A DNA stretch of 64,000 nt from Candidatus Tokpelaia sp. JSC189 (GCA_003331045.1 QENA01000039.1:1-64000), one strand, 5' to 3'; shown: positions 1-10,006, counted from the stretch's first letter. Made by a program: numbers and translations. The notes: generated by a model not told the origin, from the letters alone.

Positions 1-51
1 TGTGTGTGGTTTATGCCTATTGTGTTGAGTTTTTATGAAAGATGGGGCAAG
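1..51. repeat. Repeat end, copy A (cut by window start)
   Basis: These 51 bases recur at 13705-13755 with a single mismatch (T at 14, C at 13718). Both copies stop matching right after the shared GATGGGGCAAG. A common endpoint in two unrelated contexts is what the end of a mobile or repeated element looks like. This copy runs off the window start, so its true length is unknown. No transposase is visible next to either copy, and no family can be named. Confidence 0.7.
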
Positions 52-52
52 G

Positions 53-336
53 ACACCGATGTCATGGTCTGGCCTGGACAATGCGTCTGGTTCTGGCCAC
101 CAAGGCAGATGAGTTTTCAACAAGAGAACCGGGCTTAAGGCGATGCCTGCACTCTTTGCTGCCCGAAGGTAACCAGCGCACGCTGTATGAAAGGCGATCC
201 CTACCATAGTCCCCTCAAAATACGCACTAAACTCTACAGGCAGCTAGAAATAAACCCGCATGCACTCCTTACAAGAAATAACCTTCATCCCTAATCCTTC
301 ATCAGAAAACAATATGGATTAATAATAAAATTGATC
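53..336. repeat. 284-bp perfect direct repeat, copy A
   Basis: Bases 53-336 are identical over all 284 positions to 48234-48517, in the same orientation. The first part (about 53-210) is richer in G+C than the surrounding spacers and is open on both strands, so it may derive from a gene. The second part is AT-rich. Here the block directly abuts the repeat end at 1-51, whereas copy B is preceded by different DNA, so the junction near 52 marks a rearrangement or insertion boundary. Identity without one substitution implies a recent duplication, gene conversion or strong constraint. Confidence 0.9.
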
Positions 337-948
337 AATAGCCTGATTTTGCAATTGGCTTCTGATAGCTAAAGTCCATATCCGATGGAAAATAAATCCA
401 TGTGTCCTGACTTACTTCTGTAACAATTGTATCAATCAACGGACGGCGGACAACCCTATTACCAATTTTAAGTTTTACGGCAAAGAAGAATACTGGGCCT
501 ATCCGGTTATAATACCGATGACTGTGAAGACTACGTGCTGCAGAAGCGCTACAAACTTTATATAAAGGGCTTTCTACTTTCCACATTGCTGCTCATTATC
601 GTCAATAAACCCGATGAAGAAAGATACACTATTCTGGCAATCAGTACAGATCAGGCTATTTTTATGCTTGATAAACTGAGCGATAAAGCGCTGAACTGCA
701 AAGAGACACCAGATATTACCTAAATTCAAGCGCCAATCTTCATGCCATGCTGAAATCTAGGTAATAATGGAAAACTCGCAGGTATTGTTTGTTAATACTG
801 TCAAGTTCAGCGGGATAGATAAACCGCATTTTCTTAAATAAACGTAATAACAGCATATGGCCGCAGATTGGAGCCAGCTTTTTCTACAATCTGAAACAGA
901 ATAGACGGTTCCTGGCAAAATATCTAAATATGAATATAAAGAAATATA
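337..948. other. Spacer without a recognisable gene
   Basis: About 610 bases lie between the repeat and gcrA. A minus-strand frame (335-586, 83 codons) and a plus-strand frame (535-723, 62 codons) are open, but neither has a convincing ribosome binding site or a motif I recognise. The minus-strand frame contains a plausible protein-like stretch near its C-terminus and could be a gene fragment. No terminator or RNA gene was seen. Confidence 0.4.
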
Positions 949-1500
949 TCAGGAAACCTTAACGCGACGACGTTCCGATACCGGTTGAAAAGCAATTTTT
1001 GAATGATAACTGCAATAGGGACCAGTTTTACCTGAATCTGCACCGCAAAAATAAAAATCTTCAGTAAGTGGATCACCCACCGGCCATTTGCAGGTATTTT
1101 CTGTCAATTGCAATAAGCTGAGATGACGGACCATGGGCACTACAACATTTTCTCCCGGGCATACTCCAACCTTGGTAACAGCATCTACCACAAATTCCAG
1201 CTTGAGAGCCGTCGCCCCAACCGTTTGAACGTAGTTTTCATGAATCAGTGCACCAGATGGTATAACACTCTGAAGCGTCAACATAACCTGGCAGGGATGG
1301 GAAGGTGCAGCCACCAGAGTCTTACGCGCACGCGGCTGAGCTTTTGTTATCTTGCCACGACCCATCAGCTTCAAACGATGTGCCTTGCCAATAATCGCAT
1401 TACGAGTAACACTACCAAGCTGGGCAGCAATCTGACTTGCACTTAAACCTTCAGCCCATAGTTTTTTAAGAAGTTCGACACGTTCATTTGTCCAGTTCAT
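949..1500 (-). CDS. gcrA: GcrA cell cycle regulator
   Basis: GcrA is a sigma-70-associated transcription factor of alphaproteobacteria that acts at promoters carrying CcrM-methylated GANTC sites. The 183-residue protein starts with the characteristic MNWTNERVELLKKLWAEGLS helix-turn-helix region (residues 1-45), followed by a basic linker. It ends with the family's cysteine-containing tail (CKWPVGDP...FCGA...YCSYH). I place the start at 1500, where a GGAG lies 9-12 bases upstream and the family N-terminus begins. A start at 1563 would add 21 unrelated residues. Its partner methylase CcrM is encoded at 56736-57869. Downstream of gcrA lies only the degraded window start. Confidence 0.93.
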   Translation of the reverse strand: MNWTNERVELLKKLWAEGLSASQIAAQLGSVTRNAIIGKAHRLKLMGRGKITKAQPRARKTLVAAPSHPCQVMLTLQSVIPSGALIHENYVQTVGATALKLEFVVDAVTKVGVCPGENVVVPMVRHLSLLQLTENTCKWPVGDPLTEDFYFCGADSGKTGPYCSYHSKIAFQPVSERRRVKVS

Positions 1501-1506
1501 ACGAAG

Positions 1507-1587
1507 GACTCCGTTCTTGATAATTCTGCCTTGGCTGACATGATGTACATGCTCTGATAACAAACCACATATCCAAAAATGCGACTC
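1507..1587 (-). promoter_or_regulatory. Two GANTC (CcrM) sites before gcrA
   Basis: GACTC occurs at 1507-1511, overlapping the gcrA ribosome binding site, and again at 1583-1587, so two GANTC sites fall within 90 bases upstream of the start. GANTC is the CcrM target, and the methylated form recruits GcrA in Caulobacter (established knowledge). GANTC is expected about once per 256 bases by chance, so the pair is suggestive of autoregulation rather than proof. No -35/-10 pair could be assigned with confidence. Confidence 0.35.
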
Positions 1588-2092
1588 TGCGCAGCATCCC
1601 CCTCGCTAGCTCCGAAATACAGAATAAGATAGAGGTTACATTATACAGGATAACTCTTGAAAATCAGCCACTAAATGCAGTTCAACTTGCTTGGCTTTCA
1701 AAGTACAATATGGAAACTCTTCCTGACAAGAGTTCTTCACTTTCCTCACATAAATTTTGAAGCTTTTTCCCCAACTTGAGAACATAGCAGATTGTAAACC
1801 ACCTGCTGAAAGCAATCTACACCTGAAACATTCTATTTTACAGAGTTGCACGCGCTTTCTGCGAATAGAACCGCCCTTGTATAAGGAAGATTGACTTTTT
1901 TATGCGCGGGCAGGATATTGCTATCCTACGGAATGAACATCAAGAGCGCCGTACAATACAGTGGTCTGTTACTTTTTTCTGTTCAGAGTCATTGTATAAT
2001 GATCAAATGGCCCTATTGATTGTTAATTCAGACAACTCTACTGGCAAAAATGGCTTGCAGGGAGTTATTAGCGAGCGGAGATATTAAGACAG
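1588..2092. other. Divergent gcrA-argD spacer
   Basis: About 500 bases separate the divergent gcrA and argD genes and must hold both promoters. A 61-codon plus-strand frame (1902-2087) has no recognisable homology and stops just before argD. A 71-codon minus-strand frame (1636-1851) also looks spurious. I could not identify an ArgR box or another defined operator by eye. Confidence 0.4.
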
Positions 2093-3304
2093 ATGAACGC
2101 GCCAAAGGAGTATCCATTATTTGATACATTTGCCCGTATCGACCTACGTTTCGAATATGGTAGCGGTGCATGGCTTACAACCAAGGAAGGCGAGCGATAC
2201 CTTGATTTTACATCCGGTATTGCTGTCAACACGCTCGGGCATGCCCACCCGTATCTTATAAAAGCACTCCAGAAACAGGCCAGTAAAATCTGGCATATAT
2301 CCAACCTGTTTGAAAACCCGTTGCAGACAAAGTTGGCAGAACGGCTTTGTGCAGCAAGTTTTGCCGACAAGGTTTTTTTTACAAATTCTGGTGCAGAGGC
2401 AATGGAATGCGCAATCAAGACCGCCCGGCGCTATCATCATGTCAATGGTAATCCTAAGCGTTTCCGCATCATTACCTTTGAAGGTGCTTTTCATGGAAGA
2501 ACACTTGCCACGCTTGCAGCTAGCAGCCAAGAAAAATATCTGGAAGGCTTTGGCCCCAAGGTACAAGGCTTTGATCAAGTACCTTTCGGAAATAATGAGA
2601 CATTACTTGAAGCCATTACCGAGGAAACTGCCGCCATTTTGATCGAACCTATCCAAGGAGAGGGTGGTTTGCGCCTTGTTCCAGCTAAAACCCTGCAGTT
2701 CCTGCGCCGCACCTGTGATGAAAAAGCGTTGCTGCTTATTTTTGATGAAGTTCAGTGCGGTATTGGCCGTACCGGCAGATTCTTTGCCTGTGAATGGGCT
2801 AATACCACCCCCGATATCGTGGGTATTGCCAAAGGTATTGGCGGTGGTTTTCCGCTTGGAGCCTGTCTGGCAACAGCGGAGGCTGCAAAAGGCATGGCGC
2901 TAGGCACCCATGGCAGCACCTTTGGCGGAAATCCCTTGGCAATGACTATAGGCAATGCCGTGTTAGACATTGTCCTTGAAGCAGGATTTCTTGATCATGT
3001 CAGCATAATGGGCAATGTACTAAAACAGGGTCTTAGCATCATTATTGATCACTATCCAGATATTGTTAGCAGCATTGAAGGGTCCGGCCTACTTACCGGT
3101 CTTAAGTGCGTGATACCAAACACAAATGTTATTGCTGCTTTGCAGAATGAAAAATTGCTGACAGTCAGCGCAGGTGGCAATGTGGTGCGTATACTTCCGC
3201 CACTCAATATTAAACAAAAGGAAATTCAAGACGGACTTTCCCGTATAGAAAAAGCTTTTGAGCGCATCTCCAGACAAAACGCAAGAAACAGCATAATAAA
3301 ATGA
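2093..3304 (+). CDS. argD: Acetylornithine aminotransferase
   Basis: This is a class III PLP-dependent aminotransferase of arginine synthesis, converting N-acetylglutamate semialdehyde to N-acetylornithine with glutamate as amino donor. It has 403 residues, the usual family length. Visible motifs are the N-terminal [21 protein letters not shown], the phosphate-binding [12 protein letters not shown], the cofactor aspartate in [14 protein letters not shown], and the Schiff-base lysine at residue 247 in [11 protein letters not shown]. The stop overlaps the start of argF as ATGA, so translation of the two genes is probably coupled. Related ornithine or succinylornithine transaminases are possible, but the argF partner favours ArgD. 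Confidence 0.95.
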   Translation: MNAPKEYPLFDTFARIDLRFEYGSGAWLTTKEGERYLDFTSGIAVNTLGHAHPYLIKALQKQASKIWHISNLFENPLQTKLAERLCAASFADKVFFTNSGAEAMECAIKTARRYHHVNGNPKRFRIITFEGAFHGRTLATLAASSQEKYLEGFGPKVQGFDQVPFGNNETLLEAITEETAAILIEPIQGEGGLRLVPAKTLQFLRRTCDEKALLLIFDEVQCGIGRTGRFFACEWANTTPDIVGIAKGIGGGFPLGACLATAEAAKGMALGTHGSTFGGNPLAMTIGNAVLDIVLEAGFLDHVSIMGNVLKQGLSIIIDHYPDIVSSIEGSGLLTGLKCVIPNTNVIAALQNEKLLTVSAGGNVVRILPPLNIKQKEIQDGLSRIEKAFERISRQNARNSIIK

Positions 3305-4218
3305 AGAAAACAATACGCAACTTTACTGACCTTTCGGCTTTCGCGCCTGAAACACTGCGCAGTATTCTTGAAAATGCAAAAACGCTGAAAGATAATTTCA
3401 GACATGGTATCAGATCCAAACCCTATATAGACAAAACGCTCGCCATGATCTTTGAAAAGCCATCAACACGCACACGCGTGTCTTTTGATGTTGGTATGCG
3501 GCAGCTTGGTGGTGAGACAATCATGCTCACCGGTTCGGAAATGCAGCTAGGCTATAACGAGACGATTGCCGATACGGCACGTGTCCTTTCACGTTTTGTC
3601 GATATCATAACAATCCGCACCACAACCCATGACCGGATGCTAGAACTTGCAGAATATGCATCTGTACCTATTATCAATGCACTGACAGATAGCACCCATC
3701 CCTGCCAGATCATGGCTGATATCATGACATATGAAGAGCATCGCGGCCCAATTTCCGGCAAAACATTTGCTTGGGTAGGAGATGGTAACAATGTACTGCA
3801 TTCCCTGATAGAGGCAGCCGTTCTTTTTGATTTTTCACTGAAGATTGCAACCCCAAAAGACAGCGAACCACAGAAAAAATTCATGAGCTGGGCGCACGCA
3901 AAAGAGGGTAATGTCAGTTGGACAACAGATGCACATGCTGCAGTACGCAATGCAGACTGCATTGTTACGGATACATGGGTCTCCATGGGGCAGGAGTTTC
4001 GAGCACGCGGCCATAATGTCTTCCTGCCTTATCAGGTCAATGAAAAACTAATGGCGCTTGCAAAACCAGATGCGCTTTTCATGCACTGCTTGCCTGCCCA
4101 TCGTGGCGAAGAAGTCGTTAATGCTATCATTGACGGGCCGCATTCCGTTGTCTTTGATGAAGCTGAAAACCGTCTTCATGCGCAAAAAGCTATTCTCACC
4201 TGGTGTCTAGAGGCATAA
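3301..4218 (+). CDS. argF: Ornithine carbamoyltransferase
   Basis: The enzyme makes citrulline from ornithine and carbamoyl phosphate in the cytoplasm. It has 305 residues. The carbamoyl-phosphate loop [16 protein letters not shown], the HPCQIMAD motif and the ornithine-site [12 protein letters not shown] are all intact, and these distinguish it from aspartate carbamoyltransferase. It starts inside the argD stop (ATGA overlap). In related Hyphomicrobiales this pair is commonly followed by hslO and apaG. Here the next kilobase holds no gene, so those neighbours appear to have been lost or moved (inference). Confidence 0.96.
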   Translation: MKKTIRNFTDLSAFAPETLRSILENAKTLKDNFRHGIRSKPYIDKTLAMIFEKPSTRTRVSFDVGMRQLGGETIMLTGSEMQLGYNETIADTARVLSRFVDIITIRTTTHDRMLELAEYASVPIINALTDSTHPCQIMADIMTYEEHRGPISGKTFAWVGDGNNVLHSLIEAAVLFDFSLKIATPKDSEPQKKFMSWAHAKEGNVSWTTDAHAAVRNADCIVTDTWVSMGQEFRARGHNVFLPYQVNEKLMALAKPDALFMHCLPAHRGEEVVNAIIDGPHSVVFDEAENRLHAQKAILTWCLEA

Positions 4219-5237
4219 ATTAGCAACGTACGATTATGATAATGATGCGTTCCAGAGGCTTGGGAAATTTTACTTTGCAAACGATGATGCAATTTCCTGT
4301 TTGAAGTCGAGCCGCTGGATGTGCTTATCTTTATTTATACATACCTTTTGGCATTACGTACCTATGCGCATCTTGACAAAAACCAGTCAATGACGTGACA
4401 CTAAAGGATAGACCACTAATTAAAACAGAAGCTCTTGTGAGAACGATTAAAATTTAGGACTAATAGATCCGCAGGTAGAGGCAGAGTATTTCTTTACTGA
4501 CTGTTTCACAAGCATGGCGTTTTGGCGTTTAACTTACAGAATATTATTAACTACTACTCCTATTCATAGTAATGAGATACATAAAATGTTTTTGGTTTTT
4601 CTCAGCTGATGAGACAATCGCCACAACCTGTAGATTCTCTGTTCTGCATCAAGAAGCAGGCCTACATTGTTACTCTGTATCACGGATGCCAGTTTTATGA
4701 CAATGCCCTATCAACAAGCCAGTCTTGCAAAGCTAAAAGCCAGCTTTCCCGCTGAAAATATATTACTGTTACTAATTTTCATATTGTTTCTTAAAAAGAT
4801 TTTATAAATTGCAATGCATAAGAAAAATAACTTCAGAAATTTTGCTGAATTATACCTGAGTTTTTCTATTCTATTGGAAGTCATCGGTACTTCAATTTAT
4901 AGCAGATGCCTTGGTGCTTTCTTAATTATCTGCAGTTATATGCTGTTCATAAAATCTCGATATGGGGCAGCTGCCCTGTGAACAGAAAATGGAGTGGATA
5001 GTGGGCATCGAATATACCGACCCGGTTTGGGAAGCTACCATTACATCACATCCGCCAATAACACACGGGATGTTTATAACTAAAAACCGCGATTCCTAAT
5101 AGCGTAGAAAAATCTTAGAGCAAAATTGCATACATATCCACTTTAATTTTCCACCATTGGCCAACCGCATATGATTCAGCAATTTTCCGGCGGCATCAGA
5201 CAGAAAAACTGCCCGTACTTCCACAAATGGTCAGTTT
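4219..5237. other. 1-kb gene-free gap
   Basis: Between the convergent argF and dcd lies about 1,020 bases with no open frame of 60 codons on either strand. It is AT-rich and dense in stops. The length would fit a lost Hsp33-type chaperone gene (hslO), which often sits here in relatives, but I can recognise no remnant of it. No transcription terminator hairpin or RNA gene was seen. Confidence 0.5.
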
Positions 5238-6326
5238 TTATCTAAAATGCTTAGAAAGTTTCAACCCCTGTGCTTGGTAATTTGACCCAAGCTTTTTGCC
5301 ATAAAGTGCATCCGGTCGCTCAAGCATATATTCATAAACAAGCCGGCCAACAATCTGCCCATGCTCGAGAATAAACGGAACTTCATGGCTTCTTACTTCA
5401 AGAACGGCACGGGCCCCCTTGCCGCCCACCTCACTATTACCAAAGCCAGGATCGAAAAAACCCGCATAATGAACCCGGAATTCACCGACAAGCGGATCAA
5501 ACGGTGTCATTTCCGCGGCATAGAGCGGCGGCACATTTACAGCCTCACGCGAGACAAGAATATAGAACTCATTCGGATCAAGCACCAATTCACCCGCGCC
5601 GCGATCATATATCGGCTCCCAGAAATCCAGCACATCATAGGCGGCGCATAGGTCAACATCGACAACACCTGTATGGCGCTTTCCGCGATAGCCAACAAGA
5701 CGATCAGAATCACCGATCAGATCAATGGAAAGAGCGAGACCGCCAACACTGATATTGGGTTTTTCATCGGAAATAAGCATATCAGTGGCATGCAATTCAT
5801 GCATCATATTTTCATCAAGCCCGCTCACGCCGTGGCGAAAACGGATCTGCGACAAGCGCGAGCCGATACGCACAATAACGGGAAATGTCCGCGGGTTTAT
5901 TTCTAAATAAAGCGGCCCTTGATAACCTGCCGATATCTCGTCAAATTCGTGAGCACCGTCAGTGATCACACGTGTAAAAATATCTAATCGGCCTGTTGAG
6001 CTTTTGGGATTGGTCACAGCGGAAAGATCATGGGGCAGGGCAAGTGTTTCCAGAAGCGGCACAATATAGACACAGCCCATTTCCAGAACCGCTCCTTTTC
6101 GTAGATCTATCTCATGCAGCTTTAGCCGCTCAAGCTTATCTGCCACTCGGATATTTGGGCCTGGCATAAAGGAGGCGCGCACACGATACGCCTTTTCTCC
6201 CAGCCTCAGGTCAAGGCTGGCCGGCTGAATCTGATCATTATCAAGCTCCTTTTTACTCGCAAAAGCACCACTGCGAAACAATGCAATAATATTCTTGTCT
6301 GCGAGAATTCCAATTGAACGTACCAT
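5238..6326 (-). CDS. dcd: dCTP deaminase, double-length alphaproteobacterial type
   Basis: The protein deaminates dCTP to dUTP, feeding dTTP synthesis. At 362 residues it is nearly twice the length of the E. coli enzyme (about 193), a form known in Hyphomicrobiales. The first half has the family signature (QPASLDLRLG, NPKSSTGRLDIF, ITDGAHEFDEISAGYQGPLY). The second half repeats the same fold (FRVHYAGFFDPGFG, HGQIVGRLVYEYM), so it looks like an internal duplication of the dUTPase-like domain. It diverges from metZ across a 236-base gap. A start at 6326 is supported by AAGGTGGG about 12 bases upstream. Confidence 0.9.
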   Translation of the reverse strand: MVRSIGILADKNIIALFRSGAFASKKELDNDQIQPASLDLRLGEKAYRVRASFMPGPNIRVADKLERLKLHEIDLRKGAVLEMGCVYIVPLLETLALPHDLSAVTNPKSSTGRLDIFTRVITDGAHEFDEISAGYQGPLYLEINPRTFPVIVRIGSRLSQIRFRHGVSGLDENMMHELHATDMLISDEKPNISVGGLALSIDLIGDSDRLVGYRGKRHTGVVDVDLCAAYDVLDFWEPIYDRGAGELVLDPNEFYILVSREAVNVPPLYAAEMTPFDPLVGEFRVHYAGFFDPGFGNSEVGGKGARAVLEVRSHEVPFILEHGQIVGRLVYEYMLERPDALYGKKLGSNYQAQGLKLSKHFR

Positions 6327-6419
6327 AATCCATAACCCACCTTAATATATTTTGTACTCTTTGCATAAGCTTTGCAACGATTGACGCAAGACTGTAATCA
6401 GATTATGTAGATTTTATTC

Positions 6420-6476
6420 CCTGGTGATTTGGCCGGCTAGCTTGTAACCATGTAAAATGAACTTGCTAAAAGGCCC
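6420..6476 (+). ncRNA. SAM-II riboswitch upstream of metZ
   Basis: The stretch has the core of the SAM-II (metA/metX/metZ leader) pseudoknot. P1 is TGGT (6422-6425) with ACCA (6447-6450), and it is followed by the conserved GATTT loop. The pseudoknot helix is GGCC (6431-6434) with GGCC (6472-6475), extended by AGC (6439-6441) with GCT (6465-6467), next to the conserved GCTAAAAGG. SAM-II represses methionine synthesis genes when S-adenosylmethionine is plentiful, and it occurs mainly in alphaproteobacteria. It ends about 85 bases before the metZ start. A further GGCC at 6496-6499 could offer an alternative pairing. Confidence 0.88.
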
Positions 6477-6562
6477 TGAAATCCCAGTGATTTTTGGCCT
6501 GAACCACAACCCCGAAGCAGCTTTACTGTATACCAGCGCAGCAGATATCGCGAGGAAAAGCC

Positions 6563-7753
6563 ATGACACTGAAACAGGACCGAAATTACCGCACTGCCAC
6601 ACAGATGATCCACGGTGGAACGGTGCGCTCTTTGTATGGCGAGGTATCAGAAGCCATTTATCTGACCCAAGGTTTTGCCTATCAAACAGCCGAGCAGGCT
6701 GAAATGCGCTTTAACGGCGAGGATCTAGGATTCGTCTATTCACGCTATGCCAACCCGACCAATGAGGTATTTGAAAAGAAGATGTGCATGCTTGAAGAGG
6801 CGGAAGAGGGTCGAGCTGTTGCCTCAGGTATGGCAGCTGTCGCTGGCGCTATCTTGTGCATGGTCAAGGCAGGTGACCATGTTGTAGCCGCACGAGCTAT
6901 GTTTGGTTCCTGCCGCTATGTCATTGAGACAATCCTGCCGCGTTATGGTGTAGAAGTTTCGATTATTGACGGCGCGTTCGTGAAAAATTGGGAAGAAGCA
7001 ATCAGGCCCAGTACACGACTTATCTTTTTTGAAACACCAGCAAACCCTACCCTTGAAATCGTTGACATTGCTGAGGTAAGCCGGCTTGCCCATGCTGTTG
7101 ACGCCACGGTTGTCGCAGATAATGCTTTCGCCACACCACTATACCAAAAGCCACTGGCGCTTGGAGCAGATGTTGTGCTTTATTCCACCACCAAGCACAT
7201 TGATGGCCAAGGTCGCTGTCTTGGTGGAATTATCCTTTCCAGTGCTGACTGGATTGCTGAAAATTTTCAGAATTATTTCCGACACACGGGCCCGGCGATG
7301 AGTCCATTTACCGCTTGGGTTATGCTCAAAGGGCTTGAAACTATGTCGTTGCGGGTAGAGCAAATGAGTCGCTCTGCCGCGCAGATTGCAGATCTGATCG
7401 CACAACATTTGGCAGTAGAAAAATGCCTCTATCCGGGAAGAGCAGATCATCCTCAAGCTGATATCATTACCCAGCAGATGAGCGGTGGCTCAACAATGGT
7501 TGCCTTTGAACTGAAAGGCGGGAAAAAAGCGGCTTTTAATTTCTGCAATGCGCTGACTATTCCTCTTATTTCCAACAATCTTGGTGACGTACGCAGCATC
7601 ATCACTCACCCTGCAACGACAACACATCAGAACGTTGCAGCGGAAGTGCGTGCCGAACTCGGCATTTCCGATGGCCTACTGCGCTTTTCCATAGGACTCG
7701 AAGATACCGATGATTTGCTTGAAGATATTGCGCAAGCCTTGGATGCGACATAA
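6563..7753 (+). CDS. metZ: O-succinylhomoserine sulfhydrylase
   Basis: This PLP enzyme of the Cys/Met metabolism family makes homocysteine directly from an O-acylhomoserine and sulfide in methionine synthesis. It has 396 residues. The N-terminal YQTAEQAEMRF and YSRYANPTN segments, the cofactor region ETPANPTLEIVDI, and the Schiff-base lysine at residue 211 (YSTTKHIDGQGR) are visible. The start at 6563 follows AGGAAA at a normal distance. The SAM-II riboswitch in its leader and the sulfhydrylase-type C-terminus (TTTHQNV...LLRFSIGLEDTDDL) favour MetZ over a cystathionine synthase. Confidence 0.93.
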   Translation: MTLKQDRNYRTATQMIHGGTVRSLYGEVSEAIYLTQGFAYQTAEQAEMRFNGEDLGFVYSRYANPTNEVFEKKMCMLEEAEEGRAVASGMAAVAGAILCMVKAGDHVVAARAMFGSCRYVIETILPRYGVEVSIIDGAFVKNWEEAIRPSTRLIFFETPANPTLEIVDIAEVSRLAHAVDATVVADNAFATPLYQKPLALGADVVLYSTTKHIDGQGRCLGGIILSSADWIAENFQNYFRHTGPAMSPFTAWVMLKGLETMSLRVEQMSRSAAQIADLIAQHLAVEKCLYPGRADHPQADIITQQMSGGSTMVAFELKGGKKAAFNFCNALTIPLISNNLGDVRSIITHPATTTHQNVAAEVRAELGISDGLLRFSIGLEDTDDLLEDIAQALDAT

Positions 7754-7811
7754 GTAATGGCAATAAGACTCTCTCAATCTGGCTCACATATGAGATAGAC
7801 TATTATTTTTC

Positions 7812-9668
7812 ATGACCATACGCCAACTTAGTAAAAGTATTATAAACCAGATTGCTGCTGGTGAGATTGTCGAACGGCCGGCGAGCATTGTTAAAGAGTT
7901 AGTTGAAAACGCGATTGACGCGAGTGCCACCCGTATTGGAATTGTGACAGCAGGAGGCGGCAAAAATCTGATTCGCGTGACAGATGATGGCCGCGGCATT
8001 AAGGAGAACGAGCTTATTCTTGCAATCTCCCGCCATTGCACGTCCAAGCTAAGCGACAATATTTATGACATACATGCGCTTGGTTTTCGCGGCGAAGCTC
8101 TAGCATCCATTGGCTCGGTATCACGCCTCAGGCTTCTGTCGCGCGCGGAAAATGCTGCCATAGGTGCCGAGATTCTCGTGTCGGGCGGCAGGATTGAAGG
8201 ACCACGCCCTGCCGCATCCAATTGCGGAACCACTGCGGAAGTATGCGATCTTTTTTATACAACGCCTGCTCGCCTTAAATTCATGAAAACCGATAGAGCA
8301 GAGATAATCGCCGTTACGGATACTATCAAACGTATTGCAATCGCATTTCCACATATTCATTTCACCCTTTCGGGTCCTGACCGTAACCTGACAGAATTTG
8401 CCGCAACCGGAATTGGCCCGCAGGCGCAGACCATGCGTCTTGCACAAATTCTGGGCAAGGAGTTTACTGATAACACGATAGAGCTGGATGCGAAGCGGAA
8501 AGGGATACGTTTGACGGGTTTTGCCAGTATTCCTTCCTATAATCGCGGCAACAGCCTACAGCAGTTTGTATATGTCAACGGGCGATCGATCCGTGATAAG
8601 ATGCTTTCCGGCGCAATTAAAAGTGCCTATAGTGATGTGATTGCTCGGAACCGCTACAGTATCATCGCCCTCTTTCTTGAAATTGACCCGACTGATATCG
8701 ATATCAATGTGCATCCCGCAAAATCTGATGTGCGTTTTCGCGACCCACATCTTGTGCGCGGGTTTGTTATCAGCAGCATTCGTATGGCGCTGAAACAAGC
8801 AGGGATACGCCCGACCAGTACGAGTACCATAGCTATGCTAAATGCTTTTCAGCCTCATATAAGCCCTGTTGCATCAACATATTTTTCACCGCCAGCCTCA
8901 CTATCCGACTCTTATTACCGGCCAAGCACTGCTAGCTGGATACCGGAAACTGCATACCCGACTGACCGACCGATCATAGCGCAGTCCCAGACCTTTAAAG
9001 AGCATTCTATCCCCGTCTTACAGGATATGCAGATCTTAAGCGCTGACCTAATGTCCGCGCCGATAGAGATTACACATACATCTACCCTCTACCCTCTGGG
9101 CACAGCGCGGGCACAAATTCATCAGAACTATATTGTAGCGCAAACAAAGGACAGCCTGATTATTGTTGACCAGCATGCAGCCCATGAACGGCTTGTTTAT
9201 GAGGCATTGAAACAGGCACTTTATGCAAAACCGTTAGCTTCACAAATTCTGCTTATGCCTGAAATTGTCGAATTGCCGGAAGAAGATGCCGGACGGCTGC
9301 TTGAACATACGGCAACACTGCAGAAATTCGGGCTTTTTATTAAAAGCTTTGGCCCCAGCGCCATTGCAGTACAAGAAACCCCAGCAATGCTAGGAGAAGT
9401 GAATGCCGCAAGCTTGGTGCAAGACCTCGCCGAGGAAATTGCAGAACATGAAACGGCGGATGGCCTTAAAGCCATGTTAGACTATATTGCTGCGACAATG
9501 GCTTGTCACAGCTCTATACGTTCCGGCCGTATTCTCAAAGCAGAAGAGATGAATGCACTTTTACGACAAATGGAAGAAATACCGGAATCAGGTACATGCA
9601 ATCACGGCCGCCCTACTTATATTGAACTGAAACTTGCGGATATTGAGCGCCTGTTCAAGCGGCGCTGA
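7812..9668 (+). CDS. mutL: DNA mismatch repair protein MutL
   Basis: MutL couples mismatch recognition by MutS to strand incision. The 618-residue protein has an N-terminal GHKL ATPase domain (residues 1-335: [44 protein letters not shown]). A low-complexity linker follows (about 345-430), then a C-terminal dimerisation domain. [12 protein letters not shown] from Asp453 matches the metal-binding motif of endonuclease-active MutL, as expected in bacteria without MutH, and CNHGRP completes the site near the C-terminus. It starts 58 bases after metZ on the same strand and may be co-transcribed. Confidence 0.96.
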   Translation: MTIRQLSKSIINQIAAGEIVERPASIVKELVENAIDASATRIGIVTAGGGKNLIRVTDDGRGIKENELILAISRHCTSKLSDNIYDIHALGFRGEALASIGSVSRLRLLSRAENAAIGAEILVSGGRIEGPRPAASNCGTTAEVCDLFYTTPARLKFMKTDRAEIIAVTDTIKRIAIAFPHIHFTLSGPDRNLTEFAATGIGPQAQTMRLAQILGKEFTDNTIELDAKRKGIRLTGFASIPSYNRGNSLQQFVYVNGRSIRDKMLSGAIKSAYSDVIARNRYSIIALFLEIDPTDIDINVHPAKSDVRFRDPHLVRGFVISSIRMALKQAGIRPTSTSTIAMLNAFQPHISPVASTYFSPPASLSDSYYRPSTASWIPETAYPTDRPIIAQSQTFKEHSIPVLQDMQILSADLMSAPIEITHTSTLYPLGTARAQIHQNYIVAQTKDSLIIVDQHAAHERLVYEALKQALYAKPLASQILLMPEIVELPEEDAGRLLEHTATLQKFGLFIKSFGPSAIAVQETPAMLGEVNAASLVQDLAEEIAEHETADGLKAMLDYIAATMACHSSIRSGRILKAEEMNALLRQMEEIPESGTCNHGRPTYIELKLADIERLFKRR

Positions 9669-9757
9669 CTTTCCTGCCATTAAACAGACAGAAAACCATT
9701 AATTGCAAATTAAAGTTAATCTCTATAAAAGCGGTATATATTGCAATACAGGGAAAC

Positions 9758-10006
9758 ATGATTATGTCTTTTCTAAGAAATGATGAGTACGAGGCAAAAC
9801 TTTATTATAAAGGCAACGATTATCAGATCATTACACCTGGTAGTTATGTTATCTGTGCCGTTACGGGTAAGCGGATTGCACTGGATGATCTGAGATACTG
9901 GAATTTCAGGCGGCAAGAAGCCTATGCCAATTGTCAAGTTTCTTATGAACGTGAACTGGAATGCAATCCTAATTTGCGCAAACTGCTTGAGCACAATAAA
10001 GATTGA
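9758..10006 (+). CDS. DUF2093 domain protein
   Basis: A small soluble protein of 82 residues, or 80 if the second ATG is used. The central segment GSYVICAVTGKRIALDDLRY followed by WNFRRQEAYAN matches the DUF2093 family of alphaproteobacteria, whose function is unknown. The CAVTG segment looks like a possible half of a small metal or fold motif, but only one further cysteine pair-mate (Cys in NCQVSYE) is present. It lies 89 bases downstream of mutL on the same strand and converges with the M48 protease gene. No biochemical role can be inferred. Confidence 0.85.
   Translation: MIMSFLRNDEYEAKLYYKGNDYQIITPGSYVICAVTGKRIALDDLRYWNFRRQEAYANCQVSYERELECNPNLRKLLEHNKD

Noticed and set aside
1902-2087. 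61-codon plus-strand frame before argD.
   Set aside because: No family similarity, composition like spacer DNA, and the region must serve as the argD promoter.
5361-5910. Several plus-strand frames of 60-96 codons inside dcd.
   Set aside because: All are antisense to the clearly conserved dcd reading frame.
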